This document shows, piece by piece, positions 1 to 8,655 of a stretch of 29,280 nucleotides of DNA. The notes beneath the pieces are model-generated. The model searched no databases. It was given only the letters and a program-made list of their open reading frames with translations, and was not told the origin of the DNA. The stretch's first letter is position 1. Each line of letters starts with the position of its first letter. Position numbers and translations under genes: made by a program. Source of the stretch: a virus; IMG/VR virus record IMGVR_UViG_3300030451_002801, positions 1 to 29,280 of that record; one strand, written 5' to 3'.

Positions 1-230
1 CTATTGATTGAGTCTACATAACGACTGAGTGGTTGTCCTTTTTTCCAGTTGTCCCGACCATACTTAGTGGCTCCGTCTTCAAATCGTTTTGCAACAGCTC
101 TTAATGCAGATACAGGTATAAGCGAAGGTATTCCTTTACCTTCACAAGCATCTCGAACACTTCCTGTTTCAAACTCTGATCGTTTACCACTATCAGGTAA
201 TGGTTTTCTTTCTACGACTTCGGCTTCCAT
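1..230 (-). CDS. dATP/dGTP diphosphohydrolase-like protein (N-terminal part, runs off window)
   Basis: The ATG at 230-228 follows a good ribosome site (AAGGAG, about 8 bases upstream), and the frame stays open to base 1, giving 76 codons. The protein has the pattern of the phage family formerly called DUF5664, now named for the N-terminal domain of dATP/dGTP diphosphohydrolase: DSGKRSEFETGSVRD near residues 13-27, a GKG motif, then LIPVSALRAVAKRFEDGATK and YGRDNWKKGQPLSRYVDS. By family it would act on purine deoxynucleotides in the cytoplasm and alter the dNTP pool used by the phage polymerase. Its start overlaps the exonuclease stop by 19 bases, so the two are translationally coupled. The family also occurs in phages with ordinary DNA, so it does not by itself show base modification. 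The recognition is from memory of the family pattern. Confidence 0.7.
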   Translation of the reverse strand, partial: MEAEVVERKPLPDSGKRSEFETGSVRDACEGKGIPSLIPVSALRAVAKRFEDGATKYGRDNWKKGQPLSRYVDSIN

Positions 231-949
231 AATGTTATTTCTCCTTCTTTTTCGTTGTACTCTTTTGGACTTCTTAAAATGTAGGATAACCTTGCGTTTA
301 ACAAAGCGTCCTCTTCGGTTTGTCCTTTTGATTCATAAGCATCAACTACTGTACTCCAAGTAGCTCCATGCTTATCCAAAAGTTTCATTGCCGTCACTGC
401 TCCAATCCCCTTGGCTCCTGAGAAACCATCAACTGAATCACCTGATAGGGTTTGTACTAGGTGGTTGTAGTCAGCTTCTTCTTCAGTGGTGTGGCTAGTT
501 TCTGCTTTTAAAAAATTAAACCATTCGCAGTTAAGCGTGCCAAAGTCCTTGTCTCCACTGACAGCTACATAATTATCTTGCGAACAACAAAGCATTCCAA
601 TGACATCATCAGCTTCTAGGTTGTTCTTACGTACTCCATTGTGTGTCTCAAAAGCCCAATCAGTTATCGATTGAAGACCAAGAGGTTTTCTTTTGTTTTT
701 CCTGTTGGCTTTGTATTCTGGGTAGATGTTGTAGCGGAAGTTTCTTTTATCTGAAAAAACCATAACATACTCATCAGCTTGTGTTTGGTCTACCGCATAC
801 TCTATCATGTCATCTACAATAACCTTCATCTCAGGCTCAGAGCTTTGTAAAGTCCATATATCATCCTCCCATTTTATTTCTGTCTCACTGGCAAACCCTG
901 CTCGGTAAACCACCATGTCTCCATCGATTGCTGCTATTCTTTTTTTCAT
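212..949 (-). CDS. T7 gp6-like 5'-3' exonuclease (FEN family)
   Basis: A 245-residue protein of the 5'-nuclease/FEN superfamily. Metal-binding acidic residues are visible in order: IDGD (D9, D11), FSDKRNFRY (D67), LEADDV (E112, D114, D115), SGDKDF (D133, D135) and a helix-3-turn-helix segment GDSVDGFSGAKGIG (D171, D174). In T7 the gp6 exonuclease degrades host DNA from 5' ends and removes RNA primers; that role is inferred here. The protein is shorter than T7 gp6 (about 300 residues), but no catalytic block is missing. It starts 5 bases after the DNA polymerase stop, as in the T7 5-6 order, and its 3' end overlaps the next gene by 19 bases. It belongs to the replication operon. Confidence 0.9.
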   Translation of the reverse strand: MKKRIAAIDGDMVVYRAGFASETEIKWEDDIWTLQSSEPEMKVIVDDMIEYAVDQTQADEYVMVFSDKRNFRYNIYPEYKANRKNKRKPLGLQSITDWAFETHNGVRKNNLEADDVIGMLCCSQDNYVAVSGDKDFGTLNCEWFNFLKAETSHTTEEEADYNHLVQTLSGDSVDGFSGAKGIGAVTAMKLLDKHGATWSTVVDAYESKGQTEEDALLNARLSYILRSPKEYNEKEGEITLWKPKS

Positions 950-954
950 AAGTC

Positions 955-2802
955 TTAATGTGTCTCTGCCCAGTTATTTCCTATCTTGTAGTCCCCATCG
1001 AGAGGACATTTCATGTTAAGCGTTTTCCCTGCTTTCTCTATAGCAGCTACAAAAGTTCTTCCAAGATCTTGTGCGTGTTCTTCAAGACAAGAGAACTGAA
1101 CTTCGTCGTGGACATTGGCGTGCATTTCGTAAGGATGTTTAGCCATCAAAGCAAATTCAATAAGACTCTGCTTCATCACTATAGCACCACAACTTTGTAA
1201 GAGAAAGTTAAGTAACGAATGTTTTGATCTTACGTTTATCTTTCTTCCATCTATCCCAGTTAAGTGTCCGTTCTTTTCTGCTGATCTTTCAACGTCAGTT
1301 AAAAGTTTTTTAAAAGCGGGCATCTTGGTCATAAAAGATTTCCTAAGTCTTGCTCCTTCTTTCATGCCCTTACCAACTGACTCTCCTAACCTAGAATTAG
1401 AAGCTCCGTATATAAGTGAGTAGATAAAGGTTTTTGCTGAGTCCCTAGTTGGTAGACCTGCGGCATTCTGGTTGACTGTGTGAATGTCTCCTTCAAGAAT
1501 CTCCCGAACATATTTACCAGAGTCATAAGCAAAAAGGTAATGTGCAAGACATCTAAGCTCAAGCTGTGAAGCATCAGAACCTACAAGAACCTTTCCTTCT
1601 GGAGCAATAAACAACTCACGACATTCCTTTCCATACTCTGATCTTGTTGCAGGAATCTGTCCAAGGTTTGGAGAGTTGTGGCTACACCTTCCAGAGATAG
1701 TTCCTGCTGTGTTAACGCTGCCATGAATCCTTCCTTCGTCAGTCACAACACTAAGCCAAGCGTGCTTACCCTCTGCTAACATTCCAAGTCTCTTCTGCAC
1801 TAAAAGATACTCAAGAAGTTTAAGAGATTCCTTTGTACCAATGTTTCTTAAAACTGTTTCATTTATTTCTGGTCGCTTACCTTCATAAGCTGCAGGTTCC
1901 CACCCTGCCTCCATAAGTCTTTCAGCTATTTGATCTCTGCTTCCAGGATTAAAAGGGATGGTTTTAGTTTTGTTTCCCATCTTCTCTGCAAGATCACTAA
2001 TGTTTTGTTTTAGTCCTGCCTTCTTTAGCTGACCCTTCAACGCAATCTTAGTTTTACCTGTGTACTCGATGCCGTCTACCTCTACCTTCCAACCAGTAAC
2101 ACTCTTCATTTGTTCTACCTTCGGAGGAAAAACTTCTTGCATCTCTTGTTCTATCTGAACTCTACGCATCATAAGTTTCTTTGCTAAATCCTTTGCTTTA
2201 TCTACAGCGAAAGGGAAGCCATTCATTTCCTGCACTCGAATAAGCTTTGCGAACTCATGCTCCAGAACAAGAGACTTAGGAGAAACACTGTGAGCCAACA
2301 AATGTTTATATAAAGAAAAAGTAGTTCTTACATCTTGATTACAATATCTTTGCATCTCTGGACTAAAAGTTTCCCAGTCTTCGCTTTCGCCATGAGAGTC
2401 TTTATGTACTCCTATTCTAATCCCCCAAGCTTTTAGCGAATGAGAACCTATAAGTTTTTTAGGAAAGTTTTCTCTTTTGTGATCGCTAGTAGCTATGTCT
2501 GGAAAGAGAACCTTTGCCATCAACATTGTGTCTACAATCTTGTTAAACTTAATGCCATACAATTTGTAAAGAGCAGGAGCATCAAAGCCTATGCCGTTGT
2601 GAAAGCAAATATACTCAGACTCCTGTAACATTTTTAACCCCTCTTCTATGTTTTCCTTTGTTGTATTAAACTCGTAGAGGTTGCTGTTTGTTGGATCTAT
2701 AACTGTAAAGCAGTGAAGCCTGTCAAGTCCTTCAAGTGTCTGCCAGTTTTTGATAGCGTTCGTTTCTATGTCGCTAATAAGTATATTGTATTTGTATTTC
2801 AT
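955..2802 (-). CDS. T7 gp5-like family A DNA polymerase
   Basis: A 615-residue replicative polymerase with an intact 3'-5' proofreading domain: DIETN (D11, E13), HNGIGFD (D74) and YCNQDV (D157). The polymerase domain has motif A SDASQLELR (D410), motif B RDSAKTFIYSLIYGA (R453, K457, Y461) and motif C VHDEV (H565, D566, E567). The O-helix position equivalent to E. coli Phe762 and T7 Tyr526 is tyrosine (Y461), as in T7. The protein is about 90 residues shorter than T7 gp5 (704). I could not confirm a thioredoxin-binding loop by eye. The start overlaps the methyltransferase stop by 4 bases (ATGA), a classic coupling. It would work with the primase-helicase and SSB encoded upstream. Confidence 0.96.
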   Translation of the reverse strand: MKYKYNILISDIETNAIKNWQTLEGLDRLHCFTVIDPTNSNLYEFNTTKENIEEGLKMLQESEYICFHNGIGFDAPALYKLYGIKFNKIVDTMLMAKVLFPDIATSDHKRENFPKKLIGSHSLKAWGIRIGVHKDSHGESEDWETFSPEMQRYCNQDVRTTFSLYKHLLAHSVSPKSLVLEHEFAKLIRVQEMNGFPFAVDKAKDLAKKLMMRRVQIEQEMQEVFPPKVEQMKSVTGWKVEVDGIEYTGKTKIALKGQLKKAGLKQNISDLAEKMGNKTKTIPFNPGSRDQIAERLMEAGWEPAAYEGKRPEINETVLRNIGTKESLKLLEYLLVQKRLGMLAEGKHAWLSVVTDEGRIHGSVNTAGTISGRCSHNSPNLGQIPATRSEYGKECRELFIAPEGKVLVGSDASQLELRCLAHYLFAYDSGKYVREILEGDIHTVNQNAAGLPTRDSAKTFIYSLIYGASNSRLGESVGKGMKEGARLRKSFMTKMPAFKKLLTDVERSAEKNGHLTGIDGRKINVRSKHSLLNFLLQSCGAIVMKQSLIEFALMAKHPYEMHANVHDEVQFSCLEEHAQDLGRTFVAAIEKAGKTLNMKCPLDGDYKIGNNWAETH

Positions 2803-3668
2803 CTTTCTATTCTTTCTATTAATTTTTTTGAGAGGATTCTGAAGGCTCGTTCTGCTGTTTGAGGGACAACTCCTGCCCCAAGAGTCCGAAGTCTGTCCAC
2901 CCTGTTGGAAGTCCCATCATTTGCTCTACCCAATCTGCGTTCAAGAGTTCGTAGTCTTTCCCATTTCTTTTGAGGGCTTCGTGGTGAGGATGGAAAGGTT
3001 TCTCTTCCCCCTTTCTGTCCTTCTTGGATTTCTCCCTCTGAACAAAAGAGCCATGAACATAAGGATGATTTGCTAGTCCCAGTTGTCCGTAGTTTGGTCT
3101 GTTCGATACTTTCTGAGCTTGTGCTACGTCTGGAGTAGGAAAGAATAAATACTCTCCTTCTGTGGTGGGATGCTCCAACTTCAGACGCAGAGAATATTCC
3201 TGCCTCAACGATGTAACCCAACGACTCCAAGCTTCTGAGGACATATCTGAGAACAGGCTCGCCTTCACTTGTTTTTGTACTGATAATTCCTTCGACGTTT
3301 TCCAAGAAAACAATGGAAGGTCTACATTCTCTAATTCCATTTTCGATGAAGGGATACAGGTGTCGCTCATCTCTGTCTGACTTGCGCTTTGAATTAGAGC
3401 TAAAGGGTTGACAGGGGAAACCTCCAGAGAGGATGTCCACCAATCCACGAAACTTTCTAAAAGGGAATGTTCTAAGATCAGTCCAAAGAGGTGCTTGATC
3501 CAGTTTTCCCTCTTGCATCTTGTCAACCAAGTTGCCGATGTTGAAAGCTTCCCTCTCCACCATACATATCTCTCGAACATTTGGGAAGATTCTTCTAAGG
3601 CCGAGTCCGATACCTTCATATCCAGAGCAGAGCGAAAGATGATTAATAATTGTTTTGGAAGTATCCAC
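2799..3668 (-). CDS. C5-cytosine DNA methyltransferase, with an alternative +1 frame in the recognition region
   Basis: A 289-residue protein with the ordered motifs of DNA cytosine-5 methyltransferases: motif I LSLCSGYEGIGLGL (11-24, SAM binding), motif IV GFPCQPFS (catalytic C86), motif VI ENVEG (123-127), motif VIII RRRVFIL (170-176) and motif X LGAGVVPQTAERAF (263-276). It should methylate cytosine in phage DNA, most simply as protection from host restriction; no partner nuclease is seen. Residues 177-245, where the target-recognition domain should lie, are an odd Ser/Arg/Lys/Glu-rich stretch. The +1 frame over about 3145-2888 is also open and reads like a real methyltransferase recognition region (FFPTPD... 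then WVEQMMGLPTGWTD). Either two compensating indels or dual use of the DNA is possible. The gene sits between primase-helicase and polymerase, where T7 has no methyltransferase. Confidence 0.88.
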   Translation of the reverse strand: MDTSKTIINHLSLCSGYEGIGLGLRRIFPNVREICMVEREAFNIGNLVDKMQEGKLDQAPLWTDLRTFPFRKFRGLVDILSGGFPCQPFSSNSKRKSDRDERHLYPFIENGIRECRPSIVFLENVEGIISTKTSEGEPVLRYVLRSLESLGYIVEAGIFSASEVGASHHRRRVFILSYSRRSTSSESIEQTKLRTTGTSKSSLCSWLFCSEGEIQEGQKGGRETFPSSPRSPQKKWERLRTLERRLGRANDGTSNRVDRLRTLGAGVVPQTAERAFRILSKKLIERIER

Positions 3669-3670
3669 AT

Positions 3671-5299
3671 CTAAAATTCTTCTGGGAGTTCTGTTTCAGT
3701 TAGTCTGCCTGTTTGTATGCAGTATTCAAGTTGTGAAGCCACACCTGTGTCTCCGCTAAATCTATTTTTAAGAACACTAAGAGTAGTGGTGTGTTTGTCC
3801 TCTCCCTGTAAGTTCCTAGAAAGTGCGCAAACAATATCAGACAACTGACTAAGTGCTGCCGATCCTCTAAGTGCTGATAAGTTAGGTGCTAGTCCGTCTT
3901 CGTATCCTCGATTACCTTCTGGTCTTTTAAGGTGACTGACTAACAATAAAGCAAAATTACTTTCTTCAACCAAAGCTCTTAACTTTGTCATAAGAACATC
4001 GATGGCTCTTCTCTCATTGCCCATCTCTGATTCATTCATGCCACTGACAACAATACTAATGTGATCTAACACGACGTACTCAACACCCATTGCTTGTACC
4101 ATATATCTTACATGAGACAATAGTAGATCAGTGTTGAGGCTCCCCCAATGGTCGTAAAGAAAAAATCTACCAGAACCAACAGTCTTATAGTAAGCGTCAA
4201 GATACTTATCATCTATTTCAAAAGGCTCTAAATGTAAAAGCTTGCCTAACTCCAAACCAAGAACACCCTGCGCTGATCGTTCTATGTTTTCTTCAAGAGC
4301 TATGTAACCAATTTTTTTATCTGTTGTTGTAAGTAGGTGGTGAGCTATCTGCCTACATACCTGTGACTTACCAACTCCACTACCTGCACAAAACAAACTG
4401 ATCTCACCCTTGCGAAGTCCTTTAGTCTTCTCATTCAAACCTTCAAAGGGGTAGGGAATAGAATCGTTTACCTTTGCTGTAGAAACCCTATCAAATAAAT
4501 CAGCACCATCGATGATGTTAGCAGGACTCCATTGCTTTGCTTCCCACATAGCCTTAACAACTTCATCCCCCTTACCATCCATAAGTAAAGCGTTAGGATC
4601 TTTGCCAGATAATTTGGCAACGTAAGCTTTACCAGGAGGTAGAATGTTAACCACATCAGCAACCGCTTGTCTCCCTGCTTCATCTTCGTCAAACATCAGA
4701 ATGACTTCGTTAAAACTTTCAAGCCACTTTAGGTTTTTCTTGAAAAGATTCTTTGCTGACTTACTGCCTTGGCTTATGGACACAACGGGGTATTTGTTTG
4801 CTTGCAACTGTGAAGCTGTCAAACAATCTAGCTCGCCCTCTACTACAAGAAGTTTATTGCCTCCGTTTTTCCAAAGGTGCTGCCCATAAAAGGTATCATT
4901 TATCTTTCCTCTTATTGTAAAATCTTTGTTAGCTCCTCTAATCTTCTGTCCAACTACCTTTCCGTTGCTGTCTTTGTAATTGGCAATGTGTACTATTTCT
5001 CCCTTTTCGTTTTCTCCTATTTCATAGCTGTACTTTTTACAGGTGTCCTTATGTATCCCTCTCGGAGCGATAGGTAACACTTGTCCTTTTAAGAAATTAG
5101 TATTGTTGGTAGGTTTTTTTGTTGCGTTTGTTGGCATAGGTTGGTTCTGTTTTTTCGGTATAAATTCATCGCAGCTAAAACACTTGGTACTTCCATCAGC
5201 GTTTAAAGCAAGCGCATCACTACTACCGCAACTAGGGCAGGGTAAGTTTGTTTCTACAAATTCTGTGTCCATGATCTTGGTATTTTTTGGTGACACCAT
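3671..5299 (-). CDS. T7 gp4-like primase-helicase
   Basis: A 542-residue bifunctional replication protein. Its N-terminus carries the zinc-binding primase module CPSC (C21, C24) and CFSC (C40, C43). A TOPRIM domain follows, with VVEGE (E154, E156) and MFDEDEAG (D204, D206). The C-terminal hexameric helicase domain has Walker A AGSGVGKS (305-312, K311), Walker B VVLDH (D412) and LLVSH (H456). By family it unwinds DNA at the fork and synthesises primers. The tail is acidic and ends in phenylalanine (ELPEEF), like T7 gp4, which uses its tail to contact gp5. The ATG at 5299 overlaps the endonuclease gene by 46 bases. A second ATG at 5272 would also keep the zinc module, and neither start has a clear Shine-Dalgarno site. 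Confidence 0.96.
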   Translation of the reverse strand: MVSPKNTKIMDTEFVETNLPCPSCGSSDALALNADGSTKCFSCDEFIPKKQNQPMPTNATKKPTNNTNFLKGQVLPIAPRGIHKDTCKKYSYEIGENEKGEIVHIANYKDSNGKVVGQKIRGANKDFTIRGKINDTFYGQHLWKNGGNKLLVVEGELDCLTASQLQANKYPVVSISQGSKSAKNLFKKNLKWLESFNEVILMFDEDEAGRQAVADVVNILPPGKAYVAKLSGKDPNALLMDGKGDEVVKAMWEAKQWSPANIIDGADLFDRVSTAKVNDSIPYPFEGLNEKTKGLRKGEISLFCAGSGVGKSQVCRQIAHHLLTTTDKKIGYIALEENIERSAQGVLGLELGKLLHLEPFEIDDKYLDAYYKTVGSGRFFLYDHWGSLNTDLLLSHVRYMVQAMGVEYVVLDHISIVVSGMNESEMGNERRAIDVLMTKLRALVEESNFALLLVSHLKRPEGNRGYEDGLAPNLSALRGSAALSQLSDIVCALSRNLQGEDKHTTTLSVLKNRFSGDTGVASQLEYCIQTGRLTETELPEEF

Positions 5300-5646
5300 T
5301 TAAATCCATGACGATCACACCAAGCTGCATAAGTTGTATTACTCTTTTTTGTTAGCCTGTTGTGAGCGTTTTGAAATAAAAATCTAATGTCGTATTCTGG
5401 ATGTTGTTGTTGGATTAAAATATGTTTTGTTCTGTCGCTAGGTTTAAAAAATCCTTTTGCCTCAATGATTACACCATTGGGAAAAATAAAGTCTGGAGTG
5501 TAGACTGCGAGTTTTGTGTACTTAATTTTTAAAGTTTCATACTCGTAGTCAACCCCCTCCCTTTTTAGGGAGAGGGCTATGTTCTTTTCAAACTTAGAAC
5601 GGAACCGCTGATGTCGATGCTTCGTTATTTTCTGCGCTCTCTTCAT
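5254..5646 (-). CDS. T7 endonuclease I-like Holliday junction resolvase
   Basis: A 130-residue gp3-type nuclease. All four catalytic residues can be seen with T7 spacing: E20 in RFRSKFEKN, D52 in YTPDF, then E62 and K64 in IIEAKG. In T7 the enzyme resolves branched replication intermediates before packaging and helps degrade host DNA. It has a very basic N-terminus (MKRAQKITKHRHQRFRSK). There is no internal methionine before the active site, and E20 is essential, so the start at 5646 is well supported even though it overlaps the SSB gene by 53 bases. Its 3' end overlaps the primase-helicase by 46 bases. It is slightly shorter than T7 gp3 (149). Confidence 0.92.
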   Translation of the reverse strand: MKRAQKITKHRHQRFRSKFEKNIALSLKREGVDYEYETLKIKYTKLAVYTPDFIFPNGVIIEAKGFFKPSDRTKHILIQQQHPEYDIRFLFQNAHNRLTKKSNTTYAAWCDRHGFKWCHQKIPRSWTQNL

Positions 5647-6205
5647 CTTTGATTTCTATTTCTTCACTGATATAACCTCCGTCAACAGCACCAAAGCCAA
5701 GTGACGAAGCACTTTCAGATCCACTGTACTCTTTGAGTTCTATTATTTGTCCTGCTTTTAATCGCAGCGTATATCCAAACCCAAGAGAAGCTACAAACCA
5801 AGGTGCAAGTTCAACACTTAAACGAACCTTGGAACCAGAACCAACATTTGTATCTGCAGGTAATTTTTTTCCTTGGCTATCATAGATGCCTACAGAAAAC
5901 TCAAGCACACCTTTAGATGTGTTCTTCTTTGCAGGTTGTTTTGTTCTAATTTCAAACTCTCCCTCTTCAGTAATCAGAAGCGGAGTAGCTGTTGCTCTTC
6001 TTAGTTTTTGCTTACCTTGCTTTTGACATTCAGCTTGGTAAGCTCTTTCTACGTGTTCATTTACTTCAGCGGAAAACTTGTTAAAGTCCTCTTCGCTTAC
6101 GTGGAGCTTGCAACTATACACTCCGTTGTCATCAAACTTATAGTCTGGCTGAAACTTAGGATAGATTGCAGTCCCTATAGGGGTTGTTAGTTTTGTTGTA
6201 CTCAT
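5594..6205 (-). CDS. T7 gp2.5-like single-stranded DNA-binding protein
   Basis: A 203-residue protein in the position of T7 gene 2.5, between RNA polymerase and endonuclease I. It has a β-rich OB-type body, with segments such as GVLEFSVGIYDSQGKK and GYTLRLKAGQIIEL. It ends in an acidic, disordered tail (EEIEIKDEESAENN...) whose last residue is phenylalanine (SAVPF). This is the hallmark of gp2.5, whose tail binds the polymerase and helicase. Its role is coating single strands and organising the replisome. The leader upstream is AT-rich with an AAGGA about 25 bases away, too far for a standard ribosome site. The acidic tail is encoded by bases that also encode the basic N-terminus of the next protein in another frame. 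Confidence 0.88.
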   Translation of the reverse strand: MSTTKLTTPIGTAIYPKFQPDYKFDDNGVYSCKLHVSEEDFNKFSAEVNEHVERAYQAECQKQGKQKLRRATATPLLITEEGEFEIRTKQPAKKNTSKGVLEFSVGIYDSQGKKLPADTNVGSGSKVRLSVELAPWFVASLGFGYTLRLKAGQIIELKEYSGSESASSLGFGAVDGGYISEEIEIKDEESAENNEASTSAVPF

Positions 6206-6239
6206 TTTTACTTATATTTATTTTTGATTTTTCCTTTTG

Positions 6240-8648
6240 TTAGGAAAAGAAATACAGACTATCTTTTAATAAAGAAATGTCTGCCTGTCCATACTCTGGT
6301 GGATCAGGAAATTCTAAATCAGGATTCTGCTTTTTTATTTGCTCAAGCCAATCCTTTAATAAATCTTTTGAGAACATCTCTACCGCTTGCTCTCTAATAA
6401 CTTCAGCAAGTATATTTGAATTTTTACTGTGTGTTCCAAACGAGTCATGGATCATTGAGAAATCATAAATCCCTCTCTTGTTTGCTGCTACAACTACCTT
6501 ATGCAACAAAGATGAATCAAGACTGTGAACTGTGTTAGGACTCACGCCATTTGACATTGAACGTGGTGAGACCTTTTCAGTAGCTTCATTAAAATTTACA
6601 TGAATAGCTTCCCCTGTAATCCATGTTGAAACTTTTGTATCCTTTAACTTTCTATAATCTTGCTTCACAACAAACCCCGATGGAGTCACCCAAGTTAGAT
6701 GTCGTTCTTCGTTGCTGACAATCCTAGCAACCTGTTGGAACCAGTGCATACATCTTTTAGGTAAATCAAGAATCTCCTCAATAGCTTTCCAAACTGTTTC
6801 AGCTAAATAATGTACCGCTTTATAGTATTCCTTCAAATCAAAAGGTGAAGGACAACTATCTGCATGAATCTTTTCCTCGAACCAGTCTAAAATATATTGC
6901 CTGTTGCTGTAGCGTGTGAGTCCATAGCTGTAACACATAACTGGTCTCTTGCAGGTACTCCTGGTAAGCCCATAATCGATCCAAGCCTGTGCAAAAGGAT
7001 GATTCTTTTCCGCATCTTCCCTCATATAACTTTCAACTCTCAACCTAACAACGTCATAAATGTCTGCAGGTTTTGTAGTTGGTATGACGTTAGTAGCAAC
7101 ACAACCATAATCACATCTTGTAAGAATAGAAAGTATTTGTAAGCCATTGTTGGTTGCATCCATAGAGCAAGGCAACTTTGTTTTTATCTTACCTACTTTC
7201 AGATACTCACTTAATTCAAAACAAACCGCAAGGAACTGCCAAGGTTTATCAGCATCCATCCATTCGGTGTTTCTTGTAGGATCTAAAGCAACCCTATGAA
7301 TCATTTCAGCATTGTCATGCACCCATTGCACTCGTTCGTCTAATGTAACCTTGTCATATCCCCAAGTGTTTGCTCCATGTATTAACAACCACCTTGCTTC
7401 ACTCTCATTCCTAACCCTTTCTGATCTCTCAAACTGCAACAAACTCCTAGAAAGATCAGAACCTTGTACGTTTAAAAAACTTGGTATGCTATAAATTCTG
7501 CCTCTAAAATCTGCATTTACTGGTGTCCAAAACCTTTCATTTCTAAACTTCTCTGCTAAATGTATTATCTTTGCACATAACAAGCGTTTAGATCGGGTTG
7601 CTGTGTTTCGCTTGTGTACTCCTGCAGCTATCTGCGCCCAAGCATTTCTAATATCTTTGTTTTCATCCCCATCGATAGGGAAAGGTGGTACTGGTTCGTC
7701 TTCTTTACTAACTACAGTAGTCCCTACAGGCACGTTGTTGTCCCAAGCCCAAAGAACAACGTCAAGCACCCTGTTATTTATTTCCCAAGGTGTACGCTGT
7801 ATTAAGTTGGCTGCTTCCATCGCTACAGCAAGCTGCTTTGGTTTTAAAGAACGCAAGAACTCGGCATCAGGAGTCTTGACAAAAGGTAACTTAGGTAAGC
7901 TAGTCCCTTCTGTTCTATAACCACCCTCCCAAACATTTGTCCAGTCATCAGGAGGTTCTACCATAGGCAACCAAAAGGGATCCAATAGTGACCTATGATT
8001 GTTAAAGTTTTCTATCCAGTCCAAAGTTTCTTTTGTTGGTGTCACAAATCTTGTTGGATGTTTGCGTCCCTTCTCTCGAATATAAACGTACTCAATTAAT
8101 CCTGTAGAACAACGCAATAACTCAATTAAATTTGTACCGCAAGAAATTCTATCTCTCCTAGTCCAATCTTCGAAATCTTTTTTGCCTTCTTTCTCTTGCT
8201 CATGCCTCATTGAAAGTTTTATGTGCCTCTCTTGTGATGACGTTGCCCTTCGCTTGGCTCCTAGAATAATTCCTTCACCCTTTTCATTTGTCCTAACAAG
8301 GTAAGAACATCTTATCTCTAGCTCAATCGCTTTGCCTACGCTGTAAGCAGTAGATGTGAATGTTTTTTTGTAAGGAATGCAGTTAAGAATATTTTTAAAA
8401 GCAATGAATGCAGTCTTTTTTGCGCTATAGTTTTTAAGATCGTTAAGCCACCTGGTTGGTCTGCCTTCTGTTCTTGCAATCATTTCCTCTACACGCTCAT
8501 AAAACTTTGGAAGCAACTCACGCATCAACCGCTGCCCTGCCTTACTCCTAGAATTTTGCTCGTACTTTCTTGCACTCTCAACCTGCGCATTATACCTCCC
8601 TAAACCTAGCTCGGTCATCTCTGCATTTAGATCATCTTGCTCAATCAT
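6240..8648 (-). CDS. T7-like single-subunit DNA-directed RNA polymerase
   Basis: An 802-residue phage RNA polymerase (T7 gp1 has 883). The catalytic signature is complete: CSMDATNNGLQ (D497, equal to T7 D537), STCKRPVMCYSYG (K567 and Y575, spaced as T7 K631 and Y639) and MIHDSFGTH (H734, D735, equal to T7 H811, D812). VNADFRGRIYS (378-388) is the conserved central segment. It transcribes replication and late genes from phage promoters. The specificity loop should lie around residues 660-695, but its promoter cannot be deduced from it. The shorter length comes mainly from the N-terminal half. It begins 7 bases after the integrase stop, so the two genes are likely co-transcribed. Confidence 0.97.
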   Translation of the reverse strand: MIEQDDLNAEMTELGLGRYNAQVESARKYEQNSRSKAGQRLMRELLPKFYERVEEMIARTEGRPTRWLNDLKNYSAKKTAFIAFKNILNCIPYKKTFTSTAYSVGKAIELEIRCSYLVRTNEKGEGIILGAKRRATSSQERHIKLSMRHEQEKEGKKDFEDWTRRDRISCGTNLIELLRCSTGLIEYVYIREKGRKHPTRFVTPTKETLDWIENFNNHRSLLDPFWLPMVEPPDDWTNVWEGGYRTEGTSLPKLPFVKTPDAEFLRSLKPKQLAVAMEAANLIQRTPWEINNRVLDVVLWAWDNNVPVGTTVVSKEDEPVPPFPIDGDENKDIRNAWAQIAAGVHKRNTATRSKRLLCAKIIHLAEKFRNERFWTPVNADFRGRIYSIPSFLNVQGSDLSRSLLQFERSERVRNESEARWLLIHGANTWGYDKVTLDERVQWVHDNAEMIHRVALDPTRNTEWMDADKPWQFLAVCFELSEYLKVGKIKTKLPCSMDATNNGLQILSILTRCDYGCVATNVIPTTKPADIYDVVRLRVESYMREDAEKNHPFAQAWIDYGLTRSTCKRPVMCYSYGLTRYSNRQYILDWFEEKIHADSCPSPFDLKEYYKAVHYLAETVWKAIEEILDLPKRCMHWFQQVARIVSNEERHLTWVTPSGFVVKQDYRKLKDTKVSTWITGEAIHVNFNEATEKVSPRSMSNGVSPNTVHSLDSSLLHKVVVAANKRGIYDFSMIHDSFGTHSKNSNILAEVIREQAVEMFSKDLLKDWLEQIKKQNPDLEFPDPPEYGQADISLLKDSLYFFS

Positions 8649-8655
8649 TCTTTAA

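Noticed and set aside
2819-3670. Second long minus-strand frame over the methyltransferase, as a separate gene
   Set aside because: Its first 170 codons read like a shadow of frame A and it shares no start signal. Only the part at 2888-3145 looks meaningful, so it is reported as a finding rather than a gene.
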